From contig CALZFC010000273.1 of assembly GCA_945643635.1 (NCBI GenBank), forward strand, positions 28,898 through 92,897: DNA of 64,000 bases, written 5' to 3'. Position 1 is the stretch's first letter, and each line of letters begins with the position of its first letter. Source of the DNA: Allodiplogaster sudhausi (Eukaryota > Nematoda > Chromadorea > Rhabditida > Diplogasteridae). Below, piece by piece: positions 20,699 to 31,301 of this stretch. The position numbers were made by a program, and so were the translations under genes. Below the pieces are notes generated by a model. The model saw only the letters and a program-made list of their open reading frames with translations, was not told the DNA's origin and made no database searches.

Positions 20699-20837
20699 CT
20701 CCTACAAAAAGGAGTTGATTAACCAAATGTTTTGTTCTCCGCTATGCATTTCAAATGCGCCGCGAATTATTCAATCAAAATATGCGATCAAATACGCATA
20801 CACAATTTGAAGCATTTCACATATTCTTCTTGTACCG

Positions 20838-20923
20838 AATGGCACTTTAACCGTTCTCAGAGGAATGTTTTAAAGTAATATGCAAATTAAAAGCAATCTC
20901 CGAGAGACTTTCAAAGTGCCATT
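20838..20923. repeat. 11-bp inverted repeat, 86-bp stem-loop
   Basis: AATGGCACTTT (20838-20848) and AAAGTGCCATT (20913-20923) are perfect reverse complements around an AT-rich loop, just upstream of the transposase leader. Copy 2: 52912-52997. Confidence 0.6.
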
Positions 20924-21060
20924 TCACGAATGTAATATGATTCGAACCATGCATGCGTATTTACAAAAGTAAACGCGCCTCGAAAATGCATAACGATATA
21001 AAACGATAGAATCGCAAAATGTGTTACAAATACACTGAGAGATAATAGCAATAATTCTGT

Positions 21061-21160
21061 CAGTTTTTAGACTTGGTGGTCCAATCATCAACACAGTTTT
21101 TAGACTTGGTGGTCCAATGATCAGCACAGTTTTTAGACTGTAGCTATTTGCTGTTCCAAC
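21061..21160. repeat. 33-bp tandem repeats
   Basis: CAGTTTTTAGAC starts units at 21061, 21094 and 21127 (period 33; the third is diverged), and a fourth lies at 21285 beyond the terminal-type structure. They may be protein-binding iterons. Copy 2: 53135-53234 and 53359. Confidence 0.7.
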
Positions 21161-21198
21161 CATCAACATAGTAACTGATTGTAGTGCTAACAAACTAA

Positions 21199-21280
21199 CA
21201 GGCGGGACTCATCAGATGAGAACCTGTTTCAATTACACTTATACCCGTTTCGTCCCATTAATCTCATTACGGGATTTTTC
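21199..21280 (-). terminator. Second Helitron terminal-type structure, upstream of the ORF
   Basis: Roughly 80% like 10472-10560 and in the same orientation: ACAGG and CCTGT close an inner CTCAT-CTG-ATGAG stem, followed by CCCGTTTCGTCCCATTAATC and ACGGG. No CTRR lies at the expected distance. It is either the 3' end of a second, head-to-tail Helitron or an internal bypassed terminator. Copy 2: 53273-53354. Confidence 0.6.
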
Positions 21281-21325
21281 TTTACAGTTTTTAGACATGG
21301 TGGTCCATTCGTCATCAGCACAGCT

Positions 21326-23314
21326 GTTTTAGTCCCGCAGAGCGGGCAGTCAATCTTCGGTCAAGCCGGTAATAACTGGGAAGGAGACACGCAAAAATGT
21401 AAGATCCAACAAATGGCAGATAGCCATGATAAGAACATGTGCAACATGGTTTGTTCTTTTTCGGGCATGCATTACTGCACAGCTGTCTTAGATTACGACA
21501 TAGTCGCTTTAGTCCCAGAAGAACAAGGTATGTTGAACACACATCCCCACCAGAACTCTCCATCAACTGCTAGATCAGCATTTAGGTTGAATACATTGAA
21601 CACGGCAAAGCCGTTTAAGTCCCGCGTAGCGGGCATTCAATCGCCGGTCAAACCGGTAATAACTGGGAGAGGAGAAACACAAAAATGCAAGATCCAACAG
21701 AAGTCAGATAGTCATGATAAGAACATGTGCAACATGGTTTGTTCTTTTTCGGGCATGAGTTACTGCAGAGCAGTCTTAAATTACGACATAGTCGCTTTAG
21801 TCCCAGAAGAACAAGGTATGTTAAACACACATCCTCACCACGACTCTCCATCAACTGCTATATCAGCATTTAGCTTGTAAGCATTGAGTGCGGCAAAGCC
21901 GTTTTAGTCCCGCACAGCGGGCAGTCATTCGCCGGTCAAGCCGGTAATAACTCGGAATGGAGACATATGAGAATGCAAGATCCAACAGAAGTTAGATAGT
22001 CATGATAAGAACATGTGCAACATGGTTTATTCTTTTTCGGGCATGCGTTACTGCACAGCAGTCTTAGATTACGACATAGTCGCTTTAGTCCCAGAAAAAC
22101 AAGGTATGTTAAACACACATCCTCACCACGACTCTCCATCAACTGCTAGATTAGACATTACAGCAAAGCCGTTTTAGTCCCGCACAGCGGGCAGTCAATC
22201 GCCGGTCAAGCCGGTAATAACTCGGAATGGAGACATATGAGAATACAAGATCCAACAGCAGACAGATGGCCATAATAAGAACATGTGCAACATGGTTTCT
22301 CCTTTTTAGGGCATTTGATACTGCATAGCAGTCTTAGCTTACGACATAGTCGCTTTAGTCCCAGAAGAACAAGGTATGTTGAACACACATCCTCACCACG
22401 ACTCTCCATCAACTGCTAGATTAGACATTACGGCAAAGCCGTTTTAGTCCCGCACAGCGGGCAGTCAATCGCCGGTCAAGCCGGTAATAACTCGGAATGG
22501 AGACATATGTGAATGCAAGATCCAACAAATGGCAGATAGCCATGATAAGAACATGTGCAACATGGTTTGTTCTTTTTCGGGCATGCATTACTGCACAGCT
22601 GTCTTAGATTACGACATAGTCGCTTTAGTCCCAGAAGAACAAGGTATGTTGAACACACATCCCCACCAGAACTCTCCATCAACTGCTAGATCAGCATTTA
22701 GGTTGAATACATTGATCACGGCAAAGCCGTTTAAGTCCCACGTAGCGGGCATTCAATCGCCGGTCAAACCGGTAATAACTGGGAGAGGAGAAACACAAAA
22801 ATGCAAGATCCAACAGAAGTCAGATAGTCATGATAAGAACATGTGCAACATGGTTTGTTCTTTTTCGGGCATGCGTTACTGTACAGCAGTCTTAGATTAC
22901 GACATAGTCGCTTTAGTCCCAGAAAAACAAGGTATGTTAAACACACATCCTCACCACGACTCTCCATCAACTGCAAGATTAGACATTACAGCAAAGCCGT
23001 TTTAGTCCCGCACAGCGGGCAGTCAATCGCCGGTCAAGCCGGTAATAACTCGGAATGGAGACGTATGAGAATGCAAGATCCAACAGAAGACAGATGGCCA
23101 TAATAAGAACATGTGCAACATGGTTTCTCCTTTTTAGGGCATTTGATACTGCATAGCAGTCTTAGCTTACGACATAGTCGCTTTAGTCCCAGAAGAACAA
23201 GGTATGTTGAACACACATCCTCACCACGACTCTCCATCAACTGCTAGATTAGACATTACGGCAAAGCCGTTTTAGTCCCGCAAAGCGGGCATTCAATCGC
23301 CGTCAAGCCGGTTA
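21326..23314. repeat. Tandem array of 270/288-bp units with triple mini-hairpins
   Basis: Units start at GTTTTAGTCCCGC or its variant GTTTAAGTCCC: 21326, 21613, 21901, 22171, 22441, 22729, 22999, and a partial one at 23269 (lengths 287, 288, 270, 270, 288, 270, 270). Each boundary carries ACGGC-AAA-GCCGT, CCCGC-NNN-GCGGG and CCGGT-CAA-GCCGG in a row. Sequence variants recur in the order A, C, D (units 1, 2/3, 4 and units 5, 6, 7), a higher-order repeat. Open frames on both strands arise because most units are multiples of three; two units have stops, so I do not call genes. Confidence 0.9.
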
Positions 23315-23430
23315 CTCTCAACGGAGTAATACAAAATGCAAGAACACAACAATTCTCTAGCCAGTACAATGCAATATGGTTAAGTGTATGTACGACTCAC
23401 GTCATCGATCTGGGCCATTACTTAATTCTT

Positions 23431-23621
23431 AGTCCTTCGGACTCTTTATCCTCTTCAGAGGCTTCAACTTTTGGCCATTATCAGTAGGCCGTGAGCCGTG
23501 TGCGGTGCAGTGCAGTGAAAACTCATGCAACGGATAAATGCCTGCTCATGGGTCTTTCAACGTGGAACTTTCACACGATTATATCTCGGTGGCCTTTATC
23601 AGTGTTGCATGAGCCGTGTTA
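23431..23621. repeat. Hairpins and direct repeat at the right side of the Helitron
   Basis: AGTCC-TTC-GGACT and CCTC-TTCA-GAGG hairpins (about 23431-23461) are followed by a direct repeat: GGCC.TTATCAGT and GAGCCGTGT occur at 23469-23503 and again at 23587-23621. These probably belong to the 5' subterminal part of the element. Copy 2: 55505-55695. Confidence 0.5.
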
Positions 23622-24095
23622 TCAATGTTTACAATGTTAGCAATGTTAAAAAGATGTGATCATGCAATCAAAAAAAGTAAATAAAAATATCCAAATAATA
23701 TCCAAAGAATGCAGTGGTTAAACAATTTGGATCAATAGTTTGTTGTCTGCTACAAGGCTTCTCCTTTAAAAAAGGATAATTTTTTCATTCGTAAATTTGA
23801 AATAAAATAGCTTATCCAATTGTTTTCGGGATACTGCAAAACTGGATTGAAATCCAATAATAAATAAAAAATTTTAACCACTGCATAAATGAAATTCTTA
23901 AGCTATATTTAATCAAAAATAAATAAAAATATAAATAAAATCCGGTTCACTTCATATATTCCGCACTTTATAACTCTATCTCTCTCTCTCTTTTCAAAAC
24001 ACAATGTTTCCTATTTTATATATTTTTTTTCTATCTATTCCCCACTTTATATCCCATTCAACTCCTCACATTCAACTCTGAAAAGGACCGCTAGA
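23622..24095. other. AT-rich spacer right of the Helitron
   Basis: No gene or structured element recognised. Contains the A23871 to T55945 difference between the two copies. Copy 2: 55696-56169. Confidence 0.5.
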
Positions 24096-27000
24096 TTAAA
24101 TCTGGGCGAGGGAACGCTTACTATCCAGCAGTTGTTGATGATGAAGACGAGGTTCATCCTCGTGGAAGTAGAGCGCGGCGAAGTCGCCCCTTCGACGATG
24201 AGATGGGAAGGGTGGGACAAGTCTACTCCTATCCTCTCGCTCTCTTTCTCTTTTTCCCTAATCTACAGGGTGAATTACCTGGTGCACGCCATGCCGTCGT
24301 GGAACGGAAGATTCGCGTCGGTGGGTGCGCAGCGAATCCCGCGCATACGCTCTGAGAATAAACGATTTTAGGAATAATCACAAAAGTATATCAGCCAACT
24401 TGTATATCCGAAACTGATCCCCTAGAGACATTATGTATAAAATTAAATAAATGAACCCTGAACCTCAAAAAAACCATATGGAATTCTTAATATTTTACAC
24501 GCGACAAACAAAAAACAAGTGCCTACATTTTCTCAAAAGATGGAACCGTTCAACTACTGTACTTCAATTAGATCTTTTGAGGCATACTTTAAAGACTTCT
24601 GAAATAAAATGAACTGTTAATTTATAGTCGAACAGCAACATAAAGAATGTCAGACCATGCAAGGCACATATTATTACAATATAATGTGGCAACAGTTATT
24701 ATTTTCAAATAATAAGAAGTTCTAAAAAATCATGCTTCTAATAGAATGAAAAAGAATAAAATTACATGCCCCATAAAACACCCATGAAAGATTCAATATG
24801 GTGTGAAAGCAATACAGTATCCTGACTTCCAAATCCGCATTACAGTAAACCGCGAATTCAAAAAAAAGCTTAAAAAGTAAACTCCTAAAAAATAACCATG
24901 GAAGTTAAAGAGGATAAATCAGGAAGTTCACTCATATGCTTACTGTAATTATTATACAGTATCCTAATAAAAAGTTATCTAATAAAATAATTTAAAAAAA
25001 AATTCAACTCGGTGCCTTATAAAGTAATAAAAAAAGTTGAGTTGCTTCACTTTCTCTCTGCTTCTTTCGCTCCCTCTCTTAGATTCCAACTCTCTCTCTC
25101 TCTCTTTCCCTCGCTCTCTCTCTCTCTTTCAGTTTTTTTCTCTTTGCTTCCTCTCTGTCTCTCTTTCTTTCTCGCTCTCACTGTTCCCCCTCCCCTCTAT
25201 TCTTCTCTTTCTCTATGCTTCGTTCTCTATGCTTTTAATATATGCAAGGAAGCATTTAATGAACATTCGCATTTAAACATTTAACAGAAATGAGGTTAAA
25301 AAAAGAAGAATATTAAAGTACCCTTAAAAAAATTTCAATATAAATGCGCCTTAATCCAACCTTCGAAGTAATGGGAAATAAACTTTTAAAATGACATTCC
25401 AAAACTTAAACCAAATTATATCATCCATATCCAATTCAAAAAGTTTACAAATTATATCCAAAAACATTTACGGACGTCAAATAGTTGTATTTACATCTCC
25501 ACAACTAATCCAATCTTGCATTACAGTACCCCCTTACATTCCAAAACAGTATGAAAGTGAACATATAAAATGATAACACTAACATCAAAACTACAGTATC
25601 CATTATTCAACTCTAGATTCCATTACCCCACTCTTATTGGATCACATTTTAATTACACCGAAAATATTATTATAGCTACATCAAATAAAACACCCATGAA
25701 AGTTCCTAAGATGGTGCGCCTGCCCTGCAGTATCCAGTCTTTAAAATCCGCATTACAGTGAACCGCAAATTCTATAAGCTTAAAATGTTCTCCTAAAAAA
25801 ATAACCATGGACCTTAATGAGTGTAAATCAGGGATTTCACTCATATGCATACTGTAACTATTATATAGTACAGTATCCTATCAAAAGGTAATCTAAATAA
25901 AAAAAATTAAAACGAGATTCTAAACTTGGTGCCTTATAAAATAAAATAAAAATTATTCTCTCCGTCTCTTTCCCTTTCCTTGCTTTTCTTTCTGCTTCCC
26001 TTCTGTTTTTTTCTTTCTCTCTGCTTCTCTTTCTCTCTCCTTCTCTCTTACTGCTTCCCCCCTCTCCACTTCTCTTTCTCTACGCTTATTTACCTCTGCT
26101 TTTCTCTCTATTTCACTTTTTCTGCTTCTTTTTCTCCCCAGATCCCTCCTCTCTCTGTCTCTCTCTCTCTCTCTCTGCTTTCCTCTGCTCTGCAACGCCA
26201 TGTTTAGTTTATCCAAGTAAGCATTAAATGAACATTCGCACTAAAAAGAAATAAACCTAAACGGTGTTAGAAAAAGGAATATTATTAAATACAGTACCCC
26301 TGCCCTCGCTCACTCGCATTCGAAAGCGCTGAAATAAACATGCTGAAAGCGTTGTAATTATCTCCCATCATGAATCATCAAACAATATTCTAAAGCGTTT
26401 TGACAATGCTAACCTTAATAAAACGACCCAGTCTTAACACGGAAAAAAGAACAAATTTCTCATCTATACCTTAAAATATCTTACAATTAGAAATTATTTT
26501 TAAAAAAAATTAAAGCTGAGAAAAAGAAAAGATTGAATTACAAAAAAATATAAAAGGAATACAAAACTATTATTAGGAGGTACGCACACAAAAAATACCC
26601 GTGAAACAACGCTAAAGCATTAACCATCTAAAAGGAATGGGTATGAGAAAAAAATATCCCCAAAAAGAAATTCATTCCCAAAGGAATTTTAAAAAAAGAT
26701 TACCATGACTTAAACTGAAACAAATAAGAGATTTGAATTCTATGTAAAACCATCTTGAACAAGGAAAAATGTATCAACGCCATTTTAAAAGAAAAGCATA
26801 AAAACCCAGAATACCATAAACATAATTAATCTTATAAAAAAATGTAAAAGGAAAAAAGTAATGTAATATAAGGAAATACGCAGACAAAAACTCCCGGCGA
26901 ATAAAGGAAGAATTTACGATAAATATTACCCAAACAGATATGGCAACGCTCATGCATTAACCAGATAATGGAAAGGGTATGAGAAAGAAATCCCCAAAAA

Positions 27001-29094
27001 CAAAGAGATTTGAATTCAATGTAAAAAAAACCAATTTGAACAAGGAAATAAGTTTTGAATATTAAAAAAAACAACAATATTATTCCAATCCTATGCTAAA
27101 CCAATCCAGAATAATAATAGCATTTTAAGAGGAACAATACTTTAAAATAGACACCTTAAGACATAAAAGAATAAATGTTTGTATTCATATCGCTGCATAC
27201 AGTAACCCGGCCTCATGCATATCAATACAAATGTAATCCTTAAACGTAATATAACATACGCCAATTAAATAACAGCTTTACCAAATTGTAAATATATAAA
27301 AAATCTAAACATCCATAAATAAGTAGCTCATTTGCATGCAGGCACAAAGAGTACACTCACCCAATACCTTACGTTCGTCAATAATACCGTACCAACAGAA
27401 AAGAAAAATTAATATGTTATCTGTATTTTCTTTGACTGAAATATCTTATATAAATGACAAGAAACCAAAAAGCTAACTCTTTACAATTAAATCCTATTCA
27501 CCCAAGCTAGAAAAGAAAAATAACTTTCAATTGTACTCTTACCATACAATATCCTAAAGAACATTATCATTTATAATTTATCAACTTCAACAGTCCAAAC
27601 AACCCAGTACCATAGAAACACAACAGAATCGTATCCAAAACTGTAAATAAAGATCTTTTATTCATAAAACTCCAACAATCAACACCTTAAAATATGAAGC
27701 AACAGCACTTTCACTCATAAATCTGAAAGATACTTTCACTCATAAACCTGAAAAACAGAACCCAATCCTTCACCATCGACGAACATTAAATATCATAAAT
27801 GTTCCAAACCAATTCTCCCGAGAAAACATCAAGATAATAATTAACTTTAACCAAGCTAAAAAAAAATATTCCCAGAATTAACCACCTGCTAGGAAAACCG
27901 AAAAGAAAAACAAGTTTCGTTACAAAGGTTAAAAGAATTTTGAAAGATGTTTTAAAATGAGTACCTTAATTTTCTTGCGTGGCCGGTGTGGCCGAAGTCG
28001 TCACCGACTTCATTAACCGGTCGTCCTTCATTCAGACTTCCTCTGACTCTGAAGAACAAAAACAAAGTACGATTTGTAACGTTAATAGAACTAACGCAAA
28101 AACCTTAAATAATAAGAAAAATACGCCGCTTTTATAAAAAATCAAACACTCACAATATCCCATGTTATTATTGGATTATACCAATATTGCGCACAACTAT
28201 CCAAAGCTCCATCATTAACCAGCTAAAAGAATGAGAAAAAATGCCCCAAAAAAAGAATATGCATTCTCAAAGTAATCTTTAAAAAATTACCTTGATGTAA
28301 CCTGAAACAACTAAGTGATTTTAGCCCTATATAAAACCAACCTAAATAAGGGAAAAAAATTATAGTCACAGCCTTGAAGCAAAAATAGACAAGGATACAT
28401 CACCCAAATAGAGAACCAATAAGAAGCATATACTTAAAGGAGTTATTCCTTGAACTTCCTAATAAAATTTCATAAACCTAAACCATAACACGAAAACTCC
28501 GGAATATAGAAACGTCATTAATTAATCATTACTGAAGATAATCTGAAAATGTCACTCAAATTCCTACCATACATTCTCCTCAAGCCCGAAAAAATCGTAC
28601 TCCTACTAACAGTATCGAGTATATATCTTAATCAACCGATAAAAAACACGATGATAGCTTTGCTATTACTTCCTATCATAAATCATCAAACAACATTTCG
28701 TTTAACATTTAACTATAAGAAATAATATAAGCAAAAAAAGCAACAAAAAAAGTGAATGTCTAACCATAGCAGGCGAAGTCGACTCCCGCGTCCCTTGGCG
28801 CCGGCGGACGCCTTCTCCGGCGGCTTCCTCGAAGTCGCCACTACAACGAAAACTTTAAAGTCATTCGAATATATTTGAAATTCTTTAATAAAAAGTAATC
28901 AAAAAACATTTGTAAAACAAAAAAACCATAGTCAGATCGAAAGGAAACTAATATTAAGCAACAATGCAAACAGTCATAATCACTGATTACATCTGATAGT
29001 GCTATCCTAGTTGGGGATGGAAGAAAACAAATATAAAAAAAATGCGTACCGTGGGCGACGATGCCGTTGTCGCGATCGCGCGTGCCCACCACAT
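24096..29094 (-). CDS. Gene C, tentative multi-exon gene
   Basis: The 3' end is the better part: exon 24096-24228 (TAA at 24096-24098) joins exon 24279-24351 across a 50-nt GT-AG intron, with no stop at the join; it reads CAPTDANLPFHDGMACTR and then an His-rich end HEDEPRLHHQQLL. Upstream, 28765-28840 and 29050-29094 (ATG at 29094) have good splice sites and join in phase to 24351, but that needs a 4.4-kb intron. A further exon-like segment, 27965-28048, has an open frame that does not fit the phase. No family is recognised and the 5' part is speculative. Repeats fill the large intron. Confidence 0.3.
24775..26300. repeat. Diverged tandem duplication of about 0.9-1.0 kb
   Basis: Landmarks AAAACACCCATGAAAG, ATCCGCATTACAGTNAACCGC, AATAACCATGGA, TTGGTGCCTTATAAA, a CT-rich tract and AAGCATTNAATGAACATTCGC recur in the same order from about 24775 and from about 25688. 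ACAGTATCC occurs several times in the block. The CT-rich tracts at 25070-25220 and 25950-26190 create Ser/Leu-rich false frames. Copy 2: 56849-58373. Confidence 0.7.
26301..27964. other. AT-rich region with degenerate repeats
   Basis: CATTAACCA followed by GGTATGAGAAA and CCCCAAAAA recurs at about 26610-26670 and 26960-27005, and again at 28210-28250: an old repeated segment. A 25-bp repeat (CTTTCACTCATAAA) occurs at 27708 and 27733. No splice-supported exon seen. Copy 2: 58374-60037. Confidence 0.45.
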
Positions 29095-29140
29095 GGAGCG
29101 AGAAAAGAACACAGCCAAATGTTGTCGCCCAAGAAAGACA

Positions 29141-29352
29141 AAAGTTTTTTTGAAGTACACCAGGCATCATAGTGCATATGCCTTTTTAAAAAACTTTTTG
29201 ATACCTCCAACTGTTTTTAATGTTAATTTACCGTTATTCTATATTTATTTCGCAAAAATGATCAAATAAAAAAAAAGAGATACTAAAACGGATGACCCTA
29301 AGTCTACTTTCCAAAAAAATATGAGCTTTTAGAGTGAAGTGCACCAGACAGG
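29141..29352. repeat. Dispersed 200-bp repeat, member 2
   Basis: Second member of the family at 9068-9270. Similarity may extend further left into 29050-29140. It contains the 6-A run at 29188 that is shortened to 5 A in copy 2 (61214-61424). Confidence 0.65.
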
Positions 29353-29604
29353 TTATGATACTCACGCACCGCCACAAGTACTTAACTATAAGATTGCTGA
29401 CATGTTTTATTTTTCTTCGAAGTTGGCTTTTCATGTTTGTTCAGTGTTAAAAATAAAATAAATAAATATTAGCTGAAAATATGTTCTCTAGGTATACCTA
29501 ATATGTCGTTTTTGGTTAATAACAAAGAAACCAAACCAACATCAATTAATTCTGTGGTAACTTTGATTATAAAGGCTTTCTACTGCTCAAGACATATTAC
29601 TGAT

Positions 29605-30756
29605 GCGCGTAAAAGAGTTTGCCCGCGCGCGACTCCGAACCTGGGTCGGTAGAATATCTGCGTACCGTGAAAATGTACCAAAAAGCCACAAAATAATTCA
29701 TTTCTCAAATATGCCTGGACCAAATCTAAAGATTCAACTACCATTCGATAGCTAATTTTTGGCTCTATTCGAATAAAAATAAGCCCCAAAAAGTGTCAGT
29801 GATAGCTAAGGTCGAAAAAGTGGCCTAAACATTCTCGGACCAAAAGTAGATCAAAAACGTCGTTTTATGAAAACGTTTTGTATGACAAAGTAGTTCGTCT
29901 TCTCAAAAGCTACAGATTGATATATAACACGTTGCCATAACTCCAACATCCTAGAAAAAACCACCGCAGTAAAGGCCTCCAAAAAATTCGACATTTCACG
30001 GCCCCCTCAGGGTACTTTCCTGGAAAGCCATCCAAACGGGAGTAGGCTCATTCCAAAGCTCTCGTAAAACTGTACAATAATCAAAATGTCCCATCCCGCT
30101 CCGGTCCCAAATCTCCGAGCATTGATTTTTCAAATGTTCGCTCCTAACAAAATGGGTTCGCTAGTTTTTGCTTTGTATCTATCGATCCAGCTACTTTCAG
30201 GCCATGTGCAATAGATCAGTCGATGCGCCTTCCAAAACTACATGATATATGTTGAAACAAAAAAAATCGCGGGTACAGATTTTGAGAAAGTGAGCAAATA
30301 CAGACGAAAAAAGGGCCAAAAAACGGGGTAAAATTTTGGCCACGCCCACAGGAAAGACCATCAGGCGAAATTTGCCCAATTTGTGTCCTATTAATCTTGA
30401 AGACATTCCCTATCAGCCTCTATTTTTTTCAGCACCCAACTCCTCTCCGTTCAAAAGATGCAATCGCTCAAAGTGGCCAACCCAGCGCAACCTCGCGCTG
30501 AAATGTTGCAACTTTGGCCGCCGGCGACGACCCCAAAACCAAAACCCAAAAATCCCAAACCAATACCAAAACGTAGCCCCAATATTCATTTACCATCCTA
30601 AAAAAACCACACTCGAAAATCTCAACTCCTCCGCCCACCACGCCGCTCCGCGCAAACCCAGTAAATATTGAACAAGCGTTTCTAAGTACATACTCTAACT
30701 AGCGGAGCTATGGGGGGACCTGGTTTCAGTACCTTTGCCCATTATCTCCCTTGGAT
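29605..30756. repeat. 1.2-kb dispersed repeat, copy 1
   Basis: Starts at GCGCGTAAAAGAGTTTGCCC and ends near CTCCCTTGGA. Contains a GGCCAAAA/TTTTGGCC inverted repeat (about 30322-30343). A frame of about 110 codons near the right end has only a TTG start and is shifted by an indel in the related copy at 62878, so I treat it as non-coding. The 32-kb homology ends inside this repeat. Confidence 0.85.
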
Positions 30757-31301
30757 TCTTTTCTATGTCCTAGCATAGGTTTTGTTTAATTTTATTTGTT
30801 TAATTCATATGTTCATATGTCATATCATCGTATCATCGTACTTGTTATATATATATTTGCAAGCTGCTATTTTGAAATCGGTATGTTTCATAAAATTGGT
30901 AAAGAACTTGTCCTTTATTGTGATATAAATTTTATTATTCGCTTCAGACATGGAAACAAAAGAACACGACAACATTTCACAGTGTTAAGGATTGAGATAA
31001 AAAAAAAATTCTTTCGAAATCAACGGCCCAGTACAGACAAATCAATATTATACGAAATATTTTGTTTAAATCAAATTAACCCTTTTGACTCTTAAAGCAT
31101 TCAATTCTAAAAATTAATTAAAGAAAGAAAAATCTAATATGTTTCGGAAAAAAATAAACATATAAATCAAACACTTATTCATACTGCAACAAAAATGCCA
31201 CTGACACTGATATTATGCAATATAATTGAATTCCCAATACTAAAACAAAGGACCTACAGCTAAGTAAACTCACATATTTTAAAATGTAATCAATTGTTGT
31301 T
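30757..31301. other. Spacer between the 1.2-kb repeat and gene A
   Basis: AT-rich. Begins with the diverged tail of the repeat (CCTAGCATAGGTTTTGTTTA). Present once in the window, because copy 2 ends before it. No gene recognised. Confidence 0.6.

Larger units (their letters stand above)
10458..23621 (-). mobile_element. Giant Helitron, copy 1 (right limit uncertain)
   Basis: Autonomous-type Helitron read on the minus strand. Its 3' end is on the left: CTAA (plus-strand TTAG at 10458-10461) preceded at 10 nt by a hairpin closed by CCAGG/CCTGG. This is the classic Helitron 3' arrangement, although the next host base is not the usual T. The ORF occupies 10749-20651. The 5' side carries 33-bp repeats, a second terminal-type structure, a 2-kb hairpin array and further hairpins to about 23621. 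I cannot fix the 5' TC end. One candidate is TCAG at 21175-21178 on the minus strand, which would leave the array as a separate head-to-tail element. Confidence 0.75.
1..30756. repeat. Tandem duplication, copy 1
   Basis: This block recurs at an offset of 32074 (32073 after base 25002, 32072 after base 29193). Its left end lies beyond the window, since homology reaches base 1. In the places compared, and in every reading frame of both copies, I found three differences: A/T at 23871/55945, a run of 9 versus 8 A at 24994/57068, and a run of 6 versus 5 A at 29188/61261. The first mismatch at the right end is at 30732, and homology collapses from 30756. Confidence 0.97.

Noticed and set aside
21413..23240. 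Repeated 68-158 codon frames on both strands of the hairpin array
   Set aside because: They arise because most units are multiples of three long. The D-type units contain stops, the frames run through hairpins, and no splice or start context supports them.
21326..23314. CRISPR-like array
   Set aside because: Units are 270-288 bp and repeat along their whole length, with no unique spacers, and the setting is a eukaryotic genome.
25012..25284. Ser/Leu-rich frames in CT tracts (also 3176-3437, 9856-10086 and 25953-26216)
   Set aside because: Products of simple sequence; no start or splice support.
27965..28048. Extra exon for gene C
   Set aside because: Its only open frame does not fit the phases of the neighbouring candidate exons.
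30336..30671. Frame of about 110 codons in the 1.2-kb repeat
   Set aside because: It starts with TTG, is Pro/Asn rich, and is frameshifted by an indel in the copy at 63607. Conservation is no better than in the rest of the repeat.
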